NCBI GenBank assembly: GCA_934045075.1
Contig: OW203722.1
Coordinates: 5,451,264-5,515,263 of the forward strand
DNA: 64,000 nt
Direction of reading: 5' to 3'
From: Yponomeuta sedellus
Lineage: Eukaryota > Arthropoda > Insecta > Lepidoptera > Yponomeutidae
Positions 32,561 to 42,643 of this stretch are shown here, piece by piece. Below the pieces are notes generated by a model that made no database searches, was not told where the DNA came from, and saw nothing but the letters and a program-made list of their open reading frames with translations. Position 1 is the stretch's first letter; each line of letters starts with the position of its first letter. Both the position numbers and the translations under genes were made by a program.

Positions 32561-32950
32561 TGAAGCGCTCATGGCCTAGTGAAGTGCTCGTGGCCTAGTC
32601 AAACCGAGTGATTGGAATCAATCACTTGCGTTAAGCAACAACAGGCGCGGTCGGATGCAATATGGGTGAACGTCCGGTGATTTTCGCTAGTGGCATTTTA
32701 CCAAGCGCTTCAGTGCTTCGCAAGGCACGTTAAGCCTTTGGTGCCAGCTGTCATGTAATGGCAGTCGTTAAGCCATGTCAGAGTCCTTATGGGCGGCTTG
32801 ATAACTTCTGACAATAAGGCCCGCCACTGTCTTACATTCCTCCACTAACCTGGACTTGGCCCCCGTGGTGGAGTATGGCCTAACCTTGCTGCGATGCAGG
32901 AGGAGACCCGTGCCCCAGCAGTAGAGACATACAAGGGTTGATATCGATCA
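32561..32950 (+). mobile_element. SINE-5S, full length with target duplication
   Basis: AAGTCTTAC at 32552-32560 and 32951-32959 frames a complete copy, so both ends are defined here: 5' TGAAGCGCTC, 3' TTGATATCGATCA. The first 20 or so bases are duplicated in tandem (AAGCGCTCATGGCCTAGTGA then AAGTGCTCGTGGCCTAGTCA). The 5S-like block is GTTAAGCAACAACAGGCGCG with a degraded box C (TATGGGTGAAC). Confidence 0.96.
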
Positions 32951-33043
32951 AAGTCTTACAAGCACCCTTTCAGGCGCCTAAAACATTTACTTTCTAATCA
33001 ATTTACACTAGAGTGAGATCATATCAAAGCTTACAACTATAGT

Positions 33044-33277
33044 AAATTTAAAAACCTATTTAGAGGCTAAAAATTTCACCCATGCCGGGATTCGAACCCG
33101 TAACCTCTGGCTATCCGTGCCAGCGCTCTACCAATTGAGTTCCTAAATTGGTAGAGCGCTGGCACGGATAGCCAGAGGTTGCGGGTTCGAATCCCGGCAT
33201 AGGTGAAATTTTTAGCCTCTAAATAGGTTTTTAAATTTGTCCTTAGCACGGGTTAGTGCATTAAAAAAAAATAGTAT
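33044..33277 (+). mobile_element. SINE-tA palindrome, 93-bp arms
   Basis: Arms 33044-33136 and 33146-33238 are reverse complements with about two mismatches and a 9-base loop. Each arm spans the 3' half of the tRNA-like part (box B GGGTTCGAATCCCGG) and the CCTCTAAATAGG body. The right arm continues into the tail GTCCTTAGCACGGGTTAGTG. Box A and the leader are absent. Confidence 0.95.
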
Positions 33278-33391
33278 AACTATAGTAAAATTCAGTAACT
33301 ATTATAGGGTAAATTTCAAAGAATTTAATGTGGGCATTAAAGTTTTAAGGATACATTTCTCGATTTTATCTTTGATCGTATGTTTTGTTTT

Positions 33392-33590
33392 GACGACCTC
33401 TGTGGCGCACCGGTAGCGCATCTGCCTACCATGCAAGAGGTTCAAACCCCGGCTGGGGCCAAAAAAAACCCCAGGTCTTGGATGTTTACATATTTGTGAT
33501 GACGTTGTTTCTGGTTTACACGACACAGGGTACCCTAGTGTGGGGCCAGAAGCAATGTATGTGCCAGTATGTAAATGTTATGTTATGTTA
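33392..33590 (+). mobile_element. SINE-tB, full length
   Basis: Head GACGACCTCTGTGGCGCACCGG, box B GGTTCAAACCCCGG (altered), then CAGGTCTTGGATGTTTACA and the body to GTAAATGTTATGTTATG. The end is a short TTATG repeat. Confidence 0.9.
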
Positions 33591-33633
33591 TTATCTTTTT
33601 ACTATGTAGCACTAAGCCTTTTTCCCCAAATTG

Positions 33634-33841
33634 AGGGCCTCGGTGGCGCTGCGGTTTGGCACACTGACTGTAAAACCGAAGGTCTCGGGTTCGATCCCCG
33701 GCCGGGTCAAACTAGGAAACAAACTTTTCTAGTTTGTCTCGGGTCTTGGATGTTATCTATGTATTTACTATATTAAATCTATCGTCGTGTCATTAAGTTG
33801 TAATTAGTATAGGGCTAACGAGATCTGTGTAATATGTTTAT
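33634..33841 (+). mobile_element. SINE-tC, reference copy
   Basis: Head GGGCCTCGGTGGCGCTGCGG, TGACTGTAAAACCGAAGGTC (GTA at the anticodon position by analogy with tRNA-Tyr) and box B GGGTTCGATCCCCGG. The body contains CTAGTTTGTCTCGGGTCTTGG and ends GATCTGTGTAATATG followed by a TTA run. Confidence 0.88.
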
Positions 33842-33859
33842 TATTATTATTATTATAAA

Positions 33860-35148
33860 TAATATCTCTCACGGTTTTTTAAAAATCTTTTCCACGGTCC
33901 TCCACGTATTGAAACCAATGTAGGCAAAATTTTAACTTTTCTCTCTTCAATTTCAATAGAAAATCCACGACTTAAGTTAGTAATACTGTTCTAGCTTAGT
34001 AACATGAGGTGTGTGGTGACAGCACTCAATCCGTCTACATCTGCAGTCCAGAATATTAGACAAGGCGCCTCCAGACACAAATCATGCCTGGAACGCTCCC
34101 CTAACGTGGATGCGGGGCTAATTCTTGATGATATTACACTTCTACCTTTGAACTATTTTAAGTTTAATACTTAAAGTATTCTCTAGTAGCTGTCCTGGCA
34201 AACTCCGTACCGCCACAAAATCCGTTTTCATTTCTTATACTCGGAAAGTAGTGTCGTTTTGATCTGATTATTGGGTGGAAAATGCTGCTTCCCTCTATAG
34301 GGAGGGAATAGCTCATACAAATTACAACCCACCTAAGGGCCGGGATGAACTTTAAAATTAGAACTGCTGTCAGCTGTGAAGAGTTTTATGAAAAAATAGG
34401 CTTTTAAAAAAAAATGCTGCGGCCATGTGAGTTTCTAACACAGAAGTTTCTAAACAGCCAGTGTGAACTTAGCGGAAACTTCTTTGAGCGGAATAAGCCG
34501 TAACAATTACCTACGCGGTGAGTTACATATTTAATATTGAAAAAGTCGACATAAATTGGCGGGTACTAATCTATCTGTGACGGAATTCAAAGAAATAGGT
34601 AATAATATTTTATGCTAAGATTTGAACGATTTGAATATTAAAAAAGAGTTTGTATTTTCCTCATGTTTGAAATAAAAAGTAAGAGTGTTTAACACGGGTT
34701 TAAAAATCAATTCCTACTCGGACTATAGCCTATATTATCCCACGGGAACTCATTGCCGGGATATCGAGGATCGTAAGTTTCATTCAGATCTTGGTCTTTC
34801 CGTATGCCAAGTTTTATGGTATTCCGTTAAGCATTTATTGCATGATTGATACATACAAACATCTTCACAAACGTTCACATAGGATCTATCTAAACACGGA
34901 TAAATCAAACTTTTCAATCTTTCAGTTGATCAAAAAAATCTGTTATCTACTTCTCTCTTCTTCTAATGCATTTTTTGTCCACTGTAAGATGTATGCCGAT
35001 TCAAAAGACCGCTAACGCGAGCGCTCTACGGCTATTGCAGTCCAAGTCCACCATGTAGTAGCACCATGACCATCAAGCGATTGGTTTGCCTCGATTTCAG
35101 GCTCCTGTGCGCGGTCTCCATAACATAACTTTACGGCTCCACCTTCAA
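33860..35148. other. No gene; weak repeat relics
   Basis: CTGGCAAACTCCGTACCGCC (34193-34212) recurs in reverse at about 41407-41430. CCCACGGGAACTCATTGCCG near 34738 resembles degraded Helitron-like interior sequence. No coding signal. Confidence 0.45.
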
Positions 35149-35506
35149 TTATATCAACCCTTTGTATGTCCCCGCTGCTGGAGCACGGGTCTCTCCTGCA
35201 TCGCAATAAGGTTAGGTCATACTCCACCACGGAAGTTAAGACCGGGTAGGTGGAGGATTGTAAGACAGTGGCGGACCTTACTGTCGAAGATATCAATTCG
35301 CCCATAAGGCCTCTGACATGGTTTACCGACTGCCATTACAATACGTACTTCGCAAGGCACGTCACCAACAGCTAGACGTGCCTTGCGAAGTACGAAAGCG
35401 CTCGAAAATAATGCCACAGGCAGTAGTCACGGGATGGTCACCCATCCAGCACCTGACTTGCTGTGATCGATTCCAATCACTCGGTTCCACTAGCACACGA
35501 GCGCTT
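35149..35506 (-). mobile_element. SINE-5S with templated inverted insert
   Basis: A nearly complete minus-strand copy (3' end ATATCAACCCTTTG, 5' end CACGAGCGCTTTG). At 35344-35363 the expected ATGACAGCCGG segment is replaced by an exact inverted copy of 35375-35394 (TACTTCGCAAGGCACGTC), leaving the normal CACCAAC between them. Confidence 0.95.
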
Positions 35507-35904
35507 TGAACCTTCAATCCTCTTGAAGATATTAAGTTTTCGACCTATACTTGAGAGCGTTAGACCAAGAGGCAGTCAGGGTTTGATCGGTAGAAAAACG
35601 AGTATTAAATATATGCTGAGCCTTTCCGATTCGAGACACCATAGTAAGAACGACCGAGCTCCGTAATCGACTTAATTTACTCGAGTGCAGTAATTAATTG
35701 GCTGCGCAGTGATATTGCCTCGGCCGATGAGTGATACGAGGCCATTCATCTTGGCAGTAATTGTGATATTCATTGTGGATGCTCTAAGTGCCTGGGTGAA
35801 GCTGAGATCTGTCATTGTCAATCTGTATGTGGAAATAAATACCTCTGTAAACTTGTAAAATTACGTCCGCCGCGCCACGTCGTTCTGGCAAAGGCAATGA
35901 AAGC

Positions 35905-35955
35905 TTTGTTAGATAGATAGAATATTGTTTATTGTACACAGAAATTACAGTATAG
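35905..35955 (-). mobile_element. CR1-like LINE tail fragment
   Basis: GATAGATAGAATATTG and TTTATTGTACACAGAAATTACAG. Confidence 0.65.
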
Positions 35956-35984
35956 ACTGTTTAGCAGTATAGCTTTTAGTATAT

Positions 35985-36195
35985 ACCTTGGGCTCTAGAA
36001 AATGTTTTCGGACATACATCGATCAAATTAGGGATGTATTAGCAAAAGGGAAGATAAAAAGTACACGGAAACGGCGTGCGTGCATGCAACGACTTATGAA
36101 CGTTGATGAAGCGAAGGTGATTTCTCAGGATCGTGGCAAGTGGCAGTCCCTGTTCTCTCCCTACCCCTCTGGGATACAGGCGTGAGGTTATGTTA
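35985..36195 (+). pseudogene. Non-LTR retrotransposon C-terminus, open frame
   Basis: A 65-residue frame: RTYIDQIRDVLAKGKIKSTR, then QRLMNVDEAK, QDRGKWQSLFSPYPSGIQA and a stop at 36183. It is the last part of a LINE ORF2. Pieces of the same end recur at 30945, 42302, 45982, 47478 and 63968. The clade (RTE, R4/Dong or Jockey) cannot be fixed without the RT domain. Confidence 0.85.
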
Positions 36196-36270
36196 TTCCA
36201 GAACAATCACACTTTAAACTTAGTACTAATTAACATAACAATATTTACATATTTACATATACTTACAAAA

Positions 36271-36528
36271 TAACGTTTATATAAATAAAATAATAAATAT
36301 TCATGGACATATTACACAGATCTCGTTAGCCCTGTACTAAGTACAACCAAATGACTTGTGTTATAGGTGTCAACTCGACGATAGATTTAATACAATAAAT
36401 ACGTAGATAAAATCCAAGACCCGAGACAAACTAGAAAAGTTCGTTTCCTAGTTTGACCCGGCTGGGGATCGAACCGGAGACCTTCGGTTTTACAGTCAGC
36501 GTGCCAAACCGCTGCGCCACCGAGGCCT
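36271..36528 (-). mobile_element. SINE-tC, full length
   Basis: Minus-strand copy: head GGCCTCGGTGGCGCAGCGG at the right and box B GGTTCGATCCCC. It contains about 60 bp more of the body end (ACACAAGTCATTTGGTTG, TAGTACAGGGCTAACGAGAT) than the copy at 33634. Confidence 0.9.
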
Positions 36529-36660
36529 TCATAAGAAATATAAAAAAGTTTGAAGCGCTGCTGTTAGAGAACGTTCCCAAGACGCAACTTTAACTTTTGG
36601 TTTCTATTGGTTCTATATCTTTGTTAAACGATTATATTATTTTTTAAACAATAATATAGG

Positions 36661-36952
36661 ACAATTTTGAAACTGTCCTTAGCAAGGTTTAGTGCATTAA
36701 AAATAATATAATCATGTGGGCACAGTGATAACCTAACTGCAAAGAAGGTACTCGGGGCTGCAAGTGATGCAAATTACTTCAGCCAGATGTCGCTGCCTGT
36801 AGGTAATACAGAGAATATTGTAAAGAGGTTCGAAATTTCACTGATGCCGGTGAGTCACCCATTAGCTCAGTTGGAAAGAGCGCTGGCACGGATAGCCAGA
36901 GGTCGCGGGTTCGAATCCCGGCATGGGTGGAATTTTTAGCCTCTAAATAGGT
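36661..36952 (+). mobile_element. SINE-tA tail followed by SINE-tA with extended leader
   Basis: A tail (CTGTCCTTAGCAAGGTTTAG, 36661-36706) is followed directly by ATCATGTGGGCACAG, the extended leader also seen at 9701. Then come the usual leader and an excellent tRNA-like centre: box A TAGCTCAGTTGG, stem CTGGC/GCCAG, box B GGTTCGAATCC. The element stops at AAATAGGTTTC without its own tail. Confidence 0.85.
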
Positions 36953-37202
36953 TTCTATATCTTTGTTTGTTAAGTTAGGTGTTCTGTACGCCCTGTGCTG
37001 CTGTGCATTTTGTATACGTAATAAGATGAGCAATATCGCTGTAGATTAATTTGTTTCTTCGCGCCCGGAGCATGGCCATATGTCGCGTCGCACGAGACGT
37101 CAATTTAATAAAATCAAGCAGGGTTCAGTGGCCCGTAACTCACCTAGAAGAGCCGAAGTCTCCCTTCACACATAGTTATATACTAAACGGGTCGAATCGC
37201 GA

Positions 37203-37247
37203 TTAGATAGATAGATAGATAGGTAGGTAGGTAGGTAGGTAGGTAGT
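37203..37247 (+). repeat. GATA then GGTA microsatellite
   Basis: Four TAGA units followed by about six TAGG units. Confidence 0.93.
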
Positions 37248-37554
37248 CATCAAAGAAATTTCGAACCTCTATATAATATTATCTGTATTACGTACAAGTT
37301 AATGTTTTTTTTATAAATTCTACTCACATTTCAAAATCACAAACTAGAATCAACAACCGAGGACTTAATAAATTTTCACCAGAAACGGCCGTTTATAGGT
37401 TCTAAAATTAGTTGTCACATTTGTTAAGATGTCTGATGTTCACTTTATGATAAAAACGTGTTATGAAACATGTTATGTTTTTTTTTCATTTGGGGGCGCT
37501 AATAGTTAGCACCATGAAACACCTAAAGTAATTACGCTGTACAGCGCATTCGCA

Positions 37555-37640
37555 GTGGCCGCGACTGCGTTCGACAGCTTTTATTACGTTTTACCTAATA
37601 AATAATCGCGATCAGACCCGTTTAATATATAAATATCTAT
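37555..37640 (-). repeat. CCCGACGTTTCGG repeat, copy 2 (partial)
   Basis: ATTACGTTTTACCTAATAAA, TAATCGCGATCAGACC and CGTTTAATATA are the complement of the left part of the family. Confidence 0.6.
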
Positions 37641-37649
37641 ATTCTTTTT

Positions 37650-37740
37650 GTTGCACTAACCCGTGCTGAGGACAATTTTAAAATCCTATTTACAGGCTAA
37701 AAATTCCGCCCATGCCGGGACTCGAACCCGTGACCTCTGT
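37650..37740 (-). mobile_element. SINE-tA, 5'-truncated
   Basis: Tail GCACTAACCCGTGCTGAGGA through box B (GGGACTCGAACCC, plus strand). The head beyond the variable loop is missing. Confidence 0.85.
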
Positions 37741-37955
37741 AAATCGACCTAGTATGGTTTTTATATAAATATATGCAAATATCTGAAACATCTGGAGGCA
37801 TTAAGAAATAATCCAGCATGACAGTTCGTGACCACCGCTGATTCTCATCAAGCGAAGAGGTGTTAGAGGTGTTAGAGGTGCTTCAATTACAATGTTTAAC
37901 GTAGCTAGACCTTTACTGTACTCTCTGGACCTTGCTCCAACAGATCACTATTTTT

Positions 37956-38524
37956 AGGGTTCCGTACCTCAAAAGGAAAAAACGGAACCCTTATAGGATC
38001 ACTTTGTTGTCCGTCTGTCCGTCCGTCCGTCCGTCTGTCAAGACCCTTTTTCTCAGGAACGCGTGGAGTTATGAAGCTGAAATTTATATCAATTACTCAG
38101 GTCTACTGTCCCTTGAAGCTGTGAAAAAATCAAACTTCTAAGCTAACGCAATCAAAAGATACAGCCGTTTATGCCGTAAATTTTCGACACTTGCAAGGGA
38201 ATCAAAACCTACAGGGTGCTTCCCGTGAACTCAGAATCTTGAAATTTGGTACGAAGCAACGTCTTATAGCATAGATAAAGGAAAAATTACGAAAACCATA
38301 AATTTTTAGTTACATCACATAATATATACTTTTTTAATAATTTTAAACTTACTACCCATTTCCTCATAAACGCGTAGAGGTATTAAATTGAAATTCATAC
38401 CAAATACTCAGGTCTATAATACCTTTAAGCTGTAACATGTCGTAATGAACGAACTTTGTAAACCTTGCAGGTTTGTACGGAACCCTCGGTGCGCGAGTCT
38501 GACTCGCACTTGGCCGGTTTTTAT
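37956..38524 (+). mobile_element. GTTCCGTA element, complete copy
   Basis: The left end GGGTTCCGTACCTC folds with ACGGAACCC (37982-37990). A CCGT/CTGT run is at 38010-38040. The right end is TACGGAACCCTCGGTGCGCG, AGTCTGACTCGCACTTGGCC, GGTTTTT. The two ends share GGGTTCCGTAC in inverted orientation. This repeat type is very widespread in lepidopteran DNA; its transposon class is not clear to me. Interior frames are not conserved. Confidence 0.85.
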
Positions 38525-39194
38525 TTTGAAATTGGGATAACCTCTTGCAAGGGAAAAAATGCAACTCCGACGGGGCAGTCCAAACCACCTTCAAAAATTT
38601 TATTGATTCCCGCCCGAATGGTTTTTTTAGTAAAGGGATCAATGAACTACCGATGAAATGGCCAAAGTGCATAGATAGAAATGTTACATACTTTGATTAA
38701 TTTAAAATTTATTATTAATAAAAAAACAACTTTATGTTCCCTCATACAAAACGCCAATTTCATAATATGTGAGGACCTAATATATTCCATTTCTGGAGTA
38801 GGTAAGTAGAGTGTAAAGGTCTACGTGCACTTCATTGTTATTTTCCAGCAGTAAACCTATACACGTCGTTGACTAAAAGCAATTTATCATATTAAGCAGC
38901 CTCGGTACATTTTGTTGTTCCCGATTTTGACTGCATAATACGCCCGATTTCAATATTTTAATATTAATAGGTAAGGTTCATTTTGTTATTGGTAACGTGC
39001 CGTGTTTCACGTTGGGTTTTAGGGAGTCCATTGTGTAGTCAGACGATTATACGCTGTTCCGTATTTACTTATTTACTGCCTTAAACAGGATCCATCAATA
39101 TCAAATATGTCTCAGATGGGATTTTTTGGGGTATACGCAAGAGGCTGATTAGATAACATTGTGGACTAAAAGAGGATATAGTGACTAGAATTTA
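38525..39194. other. No recognisable feature
   Basis: AT-rich sequence with no shared repeat. Confidence 0.4.
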
Positions 39195-39278
39195 TTGAAA
39201 ATTGAATGTTGCGTTGGTTTGGACATGTGGAGAGGATGAAGGAAGAGATGAAGGAAGAAGCTGATGATGATGAACAGA
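39195..39278 (+). pseudogene. LINE C-terminal scrap
   Basis: MLRWFGHVERMKEE is followed by GAAGGAAGAAGCTGATGATG, the acidic end usual for RTE-like LINEs. Confidence 0.6.
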
Positions 39279-39355
39279 TAAGTAGAACGATTGCCTCACA
39301 TCCTATTGGTTAGAATATTGCAAATGAATTACAAATGACTTTGATTTCTAAGTTA

Positions 39356-39605
39356 GACCTGAGATTTCCGCACTTAGCCTCATAGTTGGGCCATTGTACG
39401 AATCAAGCGCTGAGGTACGCTAACACCTCAGTCACTAGGGTTTCCTTACGATGTTTCCTTCACCGTCAGCGAGTAGTATTGCTACTATAATTTCACAAAT
39501 GTACATAACTTAGAAAACAAAGTCATTGGTACATTCCGGGGTTCGAACCCACGACCTCCCGATTGAGAAGCCGGCGTTCTACACCGATTCGCTACCACCG
39601 CTCCC
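39356..39605 (-). mobile_element. SINE-tD, full length with 14-bp target duplication
   Basis: TGATTTCTAAGTTA at 39342-39355 and 39606-39619 define both ends of this 250-bp copy. The minus-strand head is GGGAGCGGTGGTAGCGAATC with box B GTGGGTTCGAACCCCGG. The body has ACAAAGTCATTGGTACATT (complement), AGGAAACATCGTAAGG and a TTAGCGTACCTCAGCGCTTG end. Confidence 0.95.
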
Positions 39606-40035
39606 TGATTTCTAAGTTACGTTACGTCTAGTTACATCTAGGCCTGCGTCGTGAGCGAATATAAGTATTCATATTAAGTAGTACGTTTGCAAATGACACC
39701 CAGTGAGGTTTGTAAAATTTAAACAAAATTAAATAATTGGCTGAATCAAAGTTATGGGTTGATGTTCACAACATAAAGTCACGGCTGTATCCCGGTCGGG
39801 TAAGAAGAGACCAAGAGACAAAGTAGGGAGAGACATTAGTAAAGTACTAGTAGTTTAAAAACTTCGTGAGCAAATCTGAGCATCCTAGGTGGTCACTTAG
39901 CTTAAAATCACCAAAGCGCGGTCTCTTTGAGTGTAGGTAGAGATTGACAGCACGAAAGAAGATATAGAATTTCTGGGAATTCTATGCTCGATAAGAAAGA
40001 CTATAAAAGAAGGACTAAAAAAATATCGTTCACAA

Positions 40036-40396
40036 AAGCGCTCGCGGCCTAGCGGAACCGAGTGATAGGAATCAATCACTTGGGTTAAGCAACAACAGGC
40101 GCGGTCAGGTACTGGACGGGTGACCATCTCGTGACTACCGCTAGTGGCATTTTTTCTAAGCGTTTCCGTGCTTCGCATGACACGTTAAGCCGTTGGTGCT
40201 GGCTGTCATGTAATGGCAGTCGTTAAACCATGCCAGAGGCCTTATGGGCGGCTTGATAACTTCTTACAGTAAGGCCCGGCCATCCTCCAACAACCCGGAC
40301 TTGGCTCCCGTGGTGGATTATGGCCTAACCTTCCTGCGATACAGGAAGAGACCCGTGCCCCTAGAGTGGGGCTTGATACAAAGGTTTGATATCGAT
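40036..40396 (+). mobile_element. SINE-5S, full length
   Basis: Head AAGCGCTCGCGGCCTAGCGG, 5S-like block GTTAAGCAACAACAGGCGCG and GGACGGGTGACC, 3' end GGTTTGATATCGAT. About 20 bases around CCACTGTCTTACAATCC are deleted. Confidence 0.95.
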
Positions 40397-40783
40397 ATTT
40401 TTATGTAGCCTATAAAAGTCCCACTGCAGGGCACATGCCTTCTCTCAGACAGGGCTTAATTACCACGTATGGGCTCAATTACCACGCGTGCCCACCCCGG
40501 ATGACAACACTTCGAGTTGATAAAACAGATGAAACATACACTAATCTATAGACACCAGCAGTTAACATCGTTATTTCCCTCTGGCATAACCACTTCGCTT
40601 GTACTGCAAATATTTATTTTAATAACCGTAGTTACACGGACCAATAATGGCTGCGTATTAGGACTAAGCTCGGCTCGGTACAAAATTATCGAGCAGGGAA
40701 CAAAGGCAGTAGTGGAACTATTAAACCGCAAACTTGCAATATTGTATTGGCGGATTTACACCAAACAAACTTAGTGTATGGAA

Positions 40784-40833
40784 TCCTTAGCACGGGTTAG
40801 TGCATTAAAAATAAAAACAGTATAATTAGAGTA
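40784..40833 (+). mobile_element. SINE-tA tail fragment
   Basis: TCCTTAGCACGGGTTAGTGC followed by ATTAAAAATAAAAACAG. Next to a foldback element copy. Confidence 0.8.
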
Positions 40834-40834
40834 T

Positions 40835-41097
40835 GGAATCAGGCGTTACTTTGCGAAAAACCATAATGGCATTAAAATGTGAAAATGACTTTGATAAATT
40901 CCGCCCGAAATCCCACAAGCACCATGCGGTTGGTTAATGCACCGCCCTCCCTCTCCCTTTTTCAAACAGAAGCAAGACACGAACTCACCACCACCAATAC
41001 CAATACTTGTGTAAGAAAATACGCGACGCGTTTTGCCTCCACCACAAGGCTCAAGCTCACAAATGACCGCAAATTGAGAAAATGTCAGGATACGACA
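40835..41097 (+). mobile_element. Foldback element, second copy (left end and centre)
   Basis: Starts GGAATCAGGCGTTACTTTGC and shares ACCATGCGGTTGGTTAATGC and the CACCACCAATACCAATAC segment with 551-888. The right arm is missing, replaced by a SINE-5S copy at 41098. Confidence 0.8.
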
Positions 41098-41301
41098 CGT
41101 CAATCCGTTAATGCCGGCAGTCGTGAAGCAGTCAGATGCCTTAAGGGCGGCTTGATAACTTCTGACAGTAAAGACCGCCACTGTTTTACAATCCTCCACG
41201 AACCCGGACTTGGCCTCCGTGGTGGAGTATGACCTAACCTTCCTGCGATGCAGCAAGAGATCCGTGCCCCAGCAGTGGGGACATACAAAAAGGTTGATAT
41301 C
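41098..41301 (+). mobile_element. SINE-5S, 5'-truncated
   Basis: From CCGTTAATGCCGGCAGTCG to AGGTTGATATC. Confidence 0.9.
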
Positions 41302-41319
41302 TAGGAAACCATGGTTGTA

Positions 41320-41365
41320 ATTTTTTTGTCTGGTTGTGCAATAAATTCCCTTCCATCTACCTAAG
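41320..41365 (+). mobile_element. CR1-like LINE tail fragment
   Basis: TTTTTTGTCTGGTTGTGCAATAAA followed by a CATCTACC end. Confidence 0.6.
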
Positions 41366-41449
41366 GCGTTGCCGTGGTAACAGAAATCGTAATAAACGGA
41401 GACTGTGGCGGTACGAAGTTTGCCAGAACTGTTAGTATTATATAAATAA

Positions 41450-41958
41450 ACTAGCTATGCTCCGCGGTGTTACCCGTGCTTTATCAATTATCCCATGGGA
41501 ATAAGATATTTTTAATACAGTTTCTCAAAAAGTGGCGTATTGCAGGGACTTATAGCGTGCGGGATGTGGGCTATTACACACTCATATTTTTTTTTACCTT
41601 TCCCGAATGTCTATTAAAAAAGGAAAACCAACGATGAAGTTTTTACTAAAAAAAATCATAGAAGTTTTTATGATTCATGCAAATACGTATACTTCTAAAA
41701 AGAAGCTTGTTCCGACTGTCGACCGTCGCTTTCGGCTGCGCCTCGGCTCGGGTAGACATTTGTCGGAACTCTTTGCAATGACAGGCTTTCCGCGCTTGTA
41801 ATGAAATATAAAATTTCCGGCAGTAAAACGTAGCCTTTGTGTTAATCCAGGGAGTCACCGAACTCATACCAAGTTTTATTAATATCGCTCCAGCCGTTTA
41901 GACCTGAAGAAGTAACAAACATACACACTCACAAACTTTCGTCTTTATAACATTAGTG
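41450..41958 (-). mobile_element. Helitron-like element with internal insertion
   Basis: The right part (about 41810-41958) and the left end (41450-41530, ACTAGCTATGCTCCGCGGTG) match the compact copies at 16685 and 53288. About 280 bases between TCTCAAAAAGTGGCG and AAATTTCCGGCAG have no counterpart there; they include a CG-rich TCGCTTTCGGCTGCGCCTCGG stretch. Confidence 0.62.
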
Positions 41959-42301
41959 GGCTATGATGTGATAAAAATATGCTTTAGTGGTGTAAATGAA
42001 GCTACACTCAGTATATGGCCAAACTAGTTATTCCGGGGAAAATAGAACGTAATTGACAGAAAACTGATCAAAGTATAGGTACCTATACAATAATCGACAT
42101 CACTGTAGTTAAGTCAGAATAAGATTGAGATGAAAATTCTTTGAAAACTTAAGGGACATTAAAAATACCTGTACCTGAACCACGTTAAGGTGAGTGTGAA
42201 CAGGCTTATCCTAGACCTCATCTTTGCCCCAGGGCTAGAGAGAAGTTAAGAGTAAGATCATTAAAAAAATTAATACAAAAGAATTTATTTCTTAATTGCT
42301 C

Positions 42302-42480
42302 ACGATACTCATAACATAACCTCATGCCGGTATCCCAGAGGGGTAGGCAGAGACCACGGACTGCCACTTGCCACGATCCTGACAGATAACCTTCGCTTCA
42401 TTAACGTTCATAAGTCTTTGCACGCGCAACGCTGGTTCCGGGTACTTTTTGTCTTCCCTTTTGCTAATACATCACCTATT
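42302..42480 (-). pseudogene. Non-LTR retrotransposon C-terminus
   Basis: CCCAGAGGGGTAGGCAGAGAC and ACTGCCACTTGCCACGATCC are the complement of the end at 35985-36195; frame broken. Confidence 0.82.
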
Positions 42481-42570
42481 TGGTCTACACATAGTTACCC
42501 ACACATAGTTACTCACACATAGTTATAATTTAGCTTTAGGTTTCTAGATGAACGGATAGTGTTGATTTAG

Positions 42571-42643
42571 AAAAGCGTTTGATAAGAAACGAGCCTTGTC
42601 GCCTGAAATCCGTCATCAAGCTCGTTTCTTATCAAACGCTTTT
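42571..42643. repeat. Perfect 24-bp hairpin, 25-base loop
   Basis: Arms 42571-42594 and 42620-42643 are exact complements (AAAAGCGTTTGATAAGAAAC... and its inverse). Total 73 nt. Not part of any repeat recognised here. Confidence 0.95.

Noticed and set aside
33394..33466. Possible tRNA-Gly gene
   Set aside because: Box B is altered, the anticodon stem does not pair and a SINE-tB body follows.
38010..38040. CCGT/CTGT run as an independent microsatellite
   Set aside because: It belongs to the GTTCCGTA element and is also seen in the copy at 12990.
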